Shown here piece by piece: positions 59,243 to 64,000 of a stretch of DNA of 64,000 nucleotides. This DNA comes from Gemmatimonadota bacterium. Lineage in GTDB: Bacteria; Gemmatimonadota; Gemmatimonadetes; Longimicrobiales; Gaopeijiaceae. A program made the translations under genes and the position numbers. The DNA lies in assembly GCA_022825135.1 (NCBI GenBank), contig JAJDYN010000023.1, positions 1-64,000 on the forward strand, in the 5' to 3' direction. The notes under the pieces are model-generated. The model did not search any database and was not told the DNA's origin. It worked only from the letters and a program-made list of their open reading frames with translations. Position 1 is the first letter of the stretch. Every line of letters starts with the position of its first letter.

Positions 59243-61117
59243 CTATCGCGGGCCCGGCCGTCGTTCCCGTCCCTCCCGCTCCCGTGCCGGCGGTGCGAAG
59301 CGGGTTCGCGCCTCCCGAACGATTTCGGCGAACGCCGGGTCGCTGCGCAGGGGATCCCAGGTCGGATCGGTGCGCAACATCATGAGCCGGGGGTCCGATG
59401 TCTCGAGAGCCGCCCGGAGCTGATCGAGGGCGCCTTCGCGGTCACCGGCCCAGAGGCTCGCCTCGGCGAAAGAGGTGGGGGCAACCCGCCGGCCCTCGGC
59501 CTGGATGGTGTGCAGCCGTTCAAGCTGCCAGGACCAGTACCCGGCCCGGCCGCCGGACGCGACCGCCCGCTCGAGCCGGCCGACAGCCTCCGCGCCGGGA
59601 GCCTCCGGCCACCCGTAGGCGCTCCAGCGGCGCATGGTCGCCACCGCGGCGGCGACGTCGCCCGCGGACGCATGCATGCGCGCCAGCGTCTCCCAGGCCG
59701 GGCCGGCGTTGGGATGGTCGACCAGCAACGTCTCCAGCACCTCGATGGCCGAGTCGATACGCCCGTCCCCCGCCAGCCGGCGCGCCACGAAAACCTGGCG
59801 CCCCGCGTCGGTGCGCGCCGTCTGCAGGATCCGGCGGCTCACGGCCTCCTCCAGGCCACGGCCGATCTCCGTCGTGGGCACGGCCCAGGCGGTGTCCAGC
59901 TCGGCCAGCGGCACCCCGCGGGGATCGGACGCGGAGAGGGGAGGAGCGGGGATGGCCGTGTTGGGCGCGGGGATCTCCAGCGGCAGGTTGCGATCGAAAA
60001 ACTGGAGTACCTCCCGGGCCTCGGCGGAAGCCGGATCGAGCGCCAGGGCGCGCCTGGCTTCCGCACTTGCCTCCCCGACCTCTCCCGCGTCCAGGAAGCC
60101 GTCTTCGATGCTGGCCAGGAAGCGCGCTCCGGCAAGACCGGCGAGGGCCGGAGCGAATCCCGAGTCGCTGCGCAGCGCCTGCTGGAAGTACTCCACGGCC
60201 CGGCGGTATCCGTCGGCCGTGCCCAGCCCGAACTGGTAGCGTCCCCTGAGGTAGGCTTCCTGTGTCTCCGGATCGCCGCTCAGCCTGGTGGCCGCAACCA
60301 GGGCAACCTCCTCCGGCTGTTCGGATCTCCCCGGTATTTCCGATACCACCGCGTTCGCCACCTCGCTCTGAAGCGCGAGCACGTCGGTCATTTCGCGGTC
60401 GAAGCGGAAGGTCCGTATGTGCGAGTCGCTCGCGGCGTGGATGAGCTGGAGGGTGATGCGCACCTGGTCCCCGGCGCGGGTCACCGACCCCTCCACGAGC
60501 GCATCGACGCCGAGCTGGCGGCCGATCAACGGCGCGGAACTGGTCGTGCCCTGGTACTGCATCGTGGAAGTCCGTGACGCCACGCGCAGCCATTCGAGCT
60601 GGCCGAGGCTCGAGGTCAGCTCCTCCTGCAGGCCCGCCACGAAGTAGGCCTCGCTCGCGTCGGGGGAGAAGTCCTCCAGGGGAAGCACGGCGATCGACGT
60701 GATCGGCTGGCTGGGATCGTAGGCCTCCAGCGCGATCGCCTCCGGCTGGTCCACGGGCGTGAAGGCGCCCCTCGACGAGAGCCAGCCCGCCAGCCCGCCT
60801 GCAATCCCGACGGTGAAGACGAGGAAGACGAGGCGGGGAAGCATGCCCTCCAGGCCGCCCCGCGTCCGCCGGATGCCCTCCCTTGTGAACTCGAATATCC
60901 AAGCGAGCGCGATCCCGGGCGGGAAACCCAGCACGACGACAACGACCAGGATGCGCAATCCGGTGTCGCCCAGGCCGAATGCCGGAAGGACGATCTCGCC
61001 CAGTTGGAGAACCACGAAGGCGACGGCGCAGTACCCAAGGGCGAAACGCACGACGCGCCTGCGGCGCATCTCGGCGACGAAGTCCGCGAAAGCGAATCGA
61101 CGCTCGGGCTCGCTCAT
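59243..61117 (-). CDS. Membrane-anchored TolB-N/FlgO-like protein with TPR repeats
   Basis: A 624-residue protein. An N-terminal cytoplasmic segment (FAFADFVAEMRRRRVVRFALGY) leads into about three transmembrane helices (residues 26-115). Then a TolB-N/FlgO-like domain (ITSIAVLPLEDFSPDASEAYFVAGLQEELTSSLGQLEWLRVASRTST, ...DALVEGSVTRAGDQVRITLQLI) followed by tetratricopeptide-like helices (YLRGRYQFGLGTADGYRRAVEYFQQALRSDSGFAPALAGLAGARF and later). This arrangement is found downstream of CadC or serine/threonine kinase domains in Gemmatimonadota and proteobacteria. Likely a signalling or scaffold protein. No catalytic residues are seen. Confidence 0.8.
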   Translation of the reverse strand: MSEPERRFAFADFVAEMRRRRVVRFALGYCAVAFVVLQLGEIVLPAFGLGDTGLRILVVVVVLGFPPGIALAWIFEFTREGIRRTRGGLEGMLPRLVFLVFTVGIAGGLAGWLSSRGAFTPVDQPEAIALEAYDPSQPITSIAVLPLEDFSPDASEAYFVAGLQEELTSSLGQLEWLRVASRTSTMQYQGTTSSAPLIGRQLGVDALVEGSVTRAGDQVRITLQLIHAASDSHIRTFRFDREMTDVLALQSEVANAVVSEIPGRSEQPEEVALVAATRLSGDPETQEAYLRGRYQFGLGTADGYRRAVEYFQQALRSDSGFAPALAGLAGARFLASIEDGFLDAGEVGEASAEARRALALDPASAEAREVLQFFDRNLPLEIPAPNTAIPAPPLSASDPRGVPLAELDTAWAVPTTEIGRGLEEAVSRRILQTARTDAGRQVFVARRLAGDGRIDSAIEVLETLLVDHPNAGPAWETLARMHASAGDVAAAVATMRRWSAYGWPEAPGAEAVGRLERAVASGGRAGYWSWQLERLHTIQAEGRRVAPTSFAEASLWAGDREGALDQLRAALETSDPRLMMLRTDPTWDPLRSDPAFAEIVREARTRFAPPAREREGRERRPGPR

Positions 61118-61176
61118 GGATACCTCACGCTCGTTCGGCCCGTCGGCGCATGGCCGCGCCCTGCGGGCAGCCGCGG

Positions 61177-61596
61177 CTACCCGTCCGCGGGAGCAACATC
61201 GGGATCCTCGAAGAGGTGGAGCGCCGACCCTTTAAAGACACGTCCCTTTGCGCGCACGCTGAATCGGTACCTCCCGGGAACCGGAAACACCACATTCTCC
61301 ACGGGCATGATCAGGCAGGTGCGGGCAGGCGGCCGATCGGGAGCGCGCCGGTCGACCTGGGTCTCGCCCTCGACCGTCAGGCACGGCTTGCCCGAAGGAT
61401 CGAGCAGATCCACCCGAAAACGATAGCTGCCGTCGTCGCTCCGGTCCCACTCGATGCCCGCCACGATCACCATCCGGCTCTGGACGGCGGGGAACCCGGG
61501 CGCGAACAGGTCGTTGAAGGCGCCCTGGACATCGATCCGGGTTCCGGAATCAGCCTGGCGCGCGGAGTCGCAGGCCAGCGACAGATAGAGCTCCAT
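61177..61596 (-). CDS. DUF6941-like beta-sandwich protein
   Basis: A 139-residue protein with no signal peptide. Beta-rich sequence (MELYLSLACDSARQADSGTRIDVQGAFNDLFAPGFPAVQ, IVAGIEWDRSDDGSYRFRVDLLDPSGKPCLTVEGETQV, GRYRFSVRAKGRVFKGSALHLFE) resembles the DUF6941 family (recalled). GGAGG is 9 nt before ATG 61596. It lies 5 bp after the HyuB stop on the same strand and may share its transcript, though a functional link is unknown. Confidence 0.65.
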   Translation of the reverse strand: MELYLSLACDSARQADSGTRIDVQGAFNDLFAPGFPAVQSRMVIVAGIEWDRSDDGSYRFRVDLLDPSGKPCLTVEGETQVDRRAPDRPPARTCLIMPVENVVFPVPGRYRFSVRAKGRVFKGSALHLFEDPDVAPADG

Positions 61597-61601
61597 CCCG
61601 C

Positions 61602-63314
61602 CTACCCTCCGGCGCCGGCCGATCGATCCGCGGCGTCGCCGGGAGGGCCCCAGCCACCGCCCCCGGGCGACCGGATGCTGATGATGTCCCCGGCCTTCAC
61701 CTCGAACGAGACCTTGCCCGGCAGGGTGCGCTCCTCGCCACCGGAAACCAGCGTGTTGACCCCCGGCGCCCCGTCCTCCCCTCCCCGCGTCCCCGCCGGC
61801 CCGCGCGTGCGCCGTTCGCACAGGAGCGTCGAGCCCCCGTTCACGAGCATCATGATGTCGCGGCGCAGGCCGTCTCCCCCGCGGAACCGCCCCCGCCCGC
61901 CGCTGCCGCGGCGGAGCGAATAGCGCGTCACCCGGAAGGGATAGGCGTGCTCCAGCGCCTCCACGGGCGTGTTGAGCGAGTTGGACATGTGGCAGTGAAC
62001 CCCGGAGAGACCCGGACGGCCGGGACCGGCGCCCATCCCGCCCCCCACCGTCTCGTAGTACGCGAAGCTCTCGCCGCGAAGGTCCGTGCCCCCCATGGTG
62101 GTGTTGTTCATGGTCCCCTGGCTCAGCGCGGGCACGAGATCGGGCAGCGCCTCGCCGAAGGCGCGCAGCAGCGTATCCGTGATCCGCTGGCTGGCCTCCA
62201 CGTTGCCCGCGGCGACGCTGGCCGGCAGGCGCGCGTTCACCAGCGAGCCGGGCGGAAGGCGCTGCTCCACGCAGGTCATCGACCCGCCCCCCGCGGGCAG
62301 TTCCTCGCCCAGCAGCCCCTCCACGACGCAGCGCACCACGTACCGCACGGCGGACGAGGTGATGGCCGCCACCGCATTGATCCCTCCCTCGGTCTGGGGC
62401 GAGGTGCCCGCGAAGTCGATCACCAGCCCGCCCGGCGATACCTCGATCGCCACCCGGATGGGCACCGGACCGTTTCCGAACCCGTCGTCGTCCATGAAGT
62501 CTTCCGCCTCGAAGCGCCCCGCGGGCATGCGCCGGATGCCGGTGAGGAGGAGGCGGTCGGCGTAGGCGACGAGCTCGTACATGGCGCCCAGCACCGCCCC
62601 GCTGCCCCGGCGCTCCACCAGGTCGAGCAGCCGCACCTGTCCGGTGTAGAGCGCCGCGATCTGCGCCTGGAGGTCGCCCGCGCGCTCTACCGGGGTGCGC
62701 ACATTGGCCAGGATGGTGTCCCACAGCCCCTGCCGCCGTTTTCCGCGCACGAAGAGCCGCACGGGCGGGATGCGCAGCCCCTCCTGGTAGATCTCCCGGG
62801 CCAGAGGCATCGACCCCGGCGTCATCCCGCCCACATCGGAGTGGTGCGCCCGTGACGCCACGTAGCCCAGCAGCACGCCGTCGGGCCGGGAATATACGGG
62901 CGCGATGAGGGTGATGTCGGGGAGATGGGTCCCGCCCCGGAAGGGATCGTTCAGGCAGGCGATGTCGCCGTCCTCGAGGGTGCCCAGCTCCGCAAGAGCC
63001 GCCTCCACGCTCATCGGCATGGCGCCGAGGTGCACCGGCATGTGGTCTCCGAGCGCTACCGCGATACCGTCCGGCGTGAAGAGCGCACACGAATAGTCGC
63101 GCCGCTCCTTGATGTTGGGAGAGAAGGAGGAACGGCGCAGCGCGGCCCCCATCTCCTCCGCGAGGGCGGCGAACAGTTGCCGGAAAATCTCGAGCGTCAC
63201 CGCGTCGGGGCGAACACCGGGGATGCCGCCCGGATTTGCACCGCTCGCGGTCACAGCGTAACCTTGCTGGGCTTTTTCGCCGGCTTTGGGGTCGTTGGCG
63301 ATGTCGTCATGCAT
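61602..63314 (-). CDS. hyuB: Hydantoinase B / oxoprolinase-type subunit, without a partner HyuA
   Basis: A 570-residue HyuB-family protein. LEIFRQLFAALAEEMGAALRRSSFSPNIKERRDYSCALF, GDHMPVHLGAMPMSV, LNDPFRGGTHLPDITLIAPVY, VDFAGTSPQTEGGINA and the C-terminal RRGSGGRGRFRGGDGLRRDI are standard motifs. HyuB with HyuA hydrolyses N-carbamoyl or oxoproline-type rings using ATP. No hyuA is within the window, and the upstream neighbour is on the other strand, so this is an orphan subunit or the partner is elsewhere. The ATG at 63314 lacks an SD; a GTG about 38 codons later is possible. Confidence 0.88.
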   Translation of the reverse strand: MHDDIANDPKAGEKAQQGYAVTASGANPGGIPGVRPDAVTLEIFRQLFAALAEEMGAALRRSSFSPNIKERRDYSCALFTPDGIAVALGDHMPVHLGAMPMSVEAALAELGTLEDGDIACLNDPFRGGTHLPDITLIAPVYSRPDGVLLGYVASRAHHSDVGGMTPGSMPLAREIYQEGLRIPPVRLFVRGKRRQGLWDTILANVRTPVERAGDLQAQIAALYTGQVRLLDLVERRGSGAVLGAMYELVAYADRLLLTGIRRMPAGRFEAEDFMDDDGFGNGPVPIRVAIEVSPGGLVIDFAGTSPQTEGGINAVAAITSSAVRYVVRCVVEGLLGEELPAGGGSMTCVEQRLPPGSLVNARLPASVAAGNVEASQRITDTLLRAFGEALPDLVPALSQGTMNNTTMGGTDLRGESFAYYETVGGGMGAGPGRPGLSGVHCHMSNSLNTPVEALEHAYPFRVTRYSLRRGSGGRGRFRGGDGLRRDIMMLVNGGSTLLCERRTRGPAGTRGGEDGAPGVNTLVSGGEERTLPGKVSFEVKAGDIISIRSPGGGGWGPPGDAADRSAGAGG

Positions 63315-63317
63315 GGC

Positions 63318-63325
63318 AAAGGAGG
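63318..63325 (+). promoter_or_regulatory. Shine-Dalgarno selecting a TTG start
   Basis: AAAGGAGG, 5 nt before TTG 63331, is a near-perfect ribosome site and points to that TTG rather than the ATG at 63313, which lies inside it. Confidence 0.6.
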
Positions 63326-63330
63326 TGAAA

Positions 63331-63600
63331 TTGTCGGATTCGAAGCTCCTGGATCGAGCCAGGGATGAGCTGTTCAGTCACATCAACCGGTGTGGCGTCG
63401 TCGACGCCGGCGAGGCCGACCAGACCGAGTGGATGAGCGATACCATCGACTATCTCGCGGAACGGTATCCGACTCTCGCGGCACACGAGCTACGCTTTCT
63501 GCATGCCGTCGGCATGCGCTTCTGCCAGCCCGCCATAGCCCGCGGCGCCGCCACCATCACCACTGGCGGAAACTCTGCCGCTCCCTCCGGCCAGGAGTAG
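63331..63600 (+). CDS. Small conserved protein of unknown function (89 aa)
   Basis: An 89-residue protein with helices (DSKLLDRARDELFSHINRCGVV, TEWMSDTIDYLAERYPTLAAHELRFLHAVGMRFC), ending in a Ser/Gly-rich tail. No signal peptide or membrane segment. The start is the TTG selected by the strong SD at 63318-63325. Its gene is divergent from HyuB by only 16 bp, and its own SD overlaps the HyuB 5' region, so a shared promoter region is likely. I do not recognise a family. Confidence 0.6.
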   Translation: MSDSKLLDRARDELFSHINRCGVVDAGEADQTEWMSDTIDYLAERYPTLAAHELRFLHAVGMRFCQPAIARGAATITTGGNSAAPSGQE

Positions 63601-63831
63601 ACCGGGCGCCCGAGAATACCGCAGCCCGGCACACCGGCGCAAATCTGTGCCGGCTCTCATTCAACCCGCGCGATTCTGCCGCGCGACGCTCCGTCGGACA
63701 CCCCCCGAGTCTGGTTGCCGTATGGGCCCCAGGTTAGATTTGGGTGCGCTCGCGCCTGCGAGACCCTCGTCCGGGCCGGCCATCCTGCGGGCACCCTGGC
63801 AGCGCCTCACATCTCCATCGGGAGGATGCGG

Positions 63832-64000
63832 ATGATGCAAGAGCGGTTCCTGAGCTCTGAAGAATACGATGAGGAAGCATACAAGCTTTACGATGAAGGC
63901 GACTACGAAGGGGCCCTCGAGATGTTGAAAGAGGGCCTTTCCTTATATCCCAATGCCGTGGAACTGTACGTCGGAATGGGATACGCGCGGCTCGCTCGCG
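63832..64000 (+). CDS. Tetratricopeptide repeat protein (partial, cut by the window edge)
   Basis: Begins at ATG 63832 with GGAGG 6 nt upstream and runs past the end. The first 56 residues include DEEAYKLYDEGDYEGALEMLKEGLSLYPNAVELYVGMGYARLA, a clear TPR unit. The protein is probably soluble, since there is no signal sequence. Lower GC than neighbours in its first codons (GAAGAATACGATGAGGAAG) is seen. The full length and function cannot be determined from this window. Confidence 0.75.
   Translation, partial: MMQERFLSSEEYDEEAYKLYDEGDYEGALEMLKEGLSLYPNAVELYVGMGYARLAR

Overview
The window is 64 kb of high-GC, gene-dense bacterial chromosome with a Gram-negative envelope: lipoprotein signal peptides, outer-membrane barrels, an MsbA-type lipid exporter beside an LpxL-type acyltransferase, and TonB-like transducers. 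The mix of secreted S9, M28 and P1 peptidases, a DUF5916 surface protein, GWxTD, PorX-like, 6-bladed propeller and BlaI/M56-TonB genes fits Gemmatimonadota, perhaps a marine or host-associated lineage. That assignment is inferred from gene content; no rRNA is present.

Layout. 0.2-3.0 kb: BlaI-type repressor and an M56 sensor/peptidase carrying four tandem TonB C-terminal repeats. 3.1 kb: tRNA-Asn. 3.4-11.6 kb: DUF5916 protein, zinc-ribbon protein, infA, a sigma-54 activator without a DNA-binding domain, M28 peptidase, a cytochrome c/copper-monooxygenase-like protein and a secreted partner. 11.6-14.0 kb: a lower-GC island on the minus strand. 14.5-22.2 kb: K+ channel/TrkA protein, a degenerate DEAD-box protein, DsbA-fold protein, aminotransferase, low-MW phosphatase, an intact DEAD-box helicase and a strong-SD 53-aa basic ORF. 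22.3-34.5 kb: two divergent S9 peptidases, Zn-alcohol dehydrogenase, DtxR-type regulator, gamma-glutamyltransferase and a D-aminoacylase-like lipoprotein. 34.6-41.7 kb: TypA/BipA, a serine-synthesis pair (class V aminotransferase plus SerA), P1 peptidase and CtaB. 41.8-53.9 kb: an envelope block (GWxTD-TPR, LVIVD-type propeller, TonB-like, PorX-like, MsbA-like, LpxL-like, GT2, DUF3108, RDD-SpoIIM fusion). 54-59 kb, minus strand: membrane protein, DUF4129, DUF4350, MoxR, DUF58. 59.2-64 kb: TolB/TPR membrane protein, DUF6941-like protein, orphan HyuB, a small protein and a TPR protein cut by the window edge.

The best candidate for an undescribed system is the 11.6-14.0 kb island. Two small secreted cysteine peptides share a C-x7-C-x5-C-x(4/9)-C-[VI]-x-G-x2-Y-Y-x-E pattern. 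One is translationally coupled by 4-nt overlaps to a membrane-anchored thioredoxin-fold protein with a single cysteine and then to a 6-bladed propeller lipoprotein; the second peptide follows about 100 bp downstream. Other points of note are the catalytically degenerate DEAD-box gene 2.8 kb from an intact paralogue, the NKAE G4 motif in TypA, the tandem 22-bp palindromes before the P1 peptidase, and the RDD-SpoIIM fusion facing the MoxR/DUF58 operon.

All calls come from reading the sequence and translations by eye. No similarity search, signal-peptide predictor or folding program was run.
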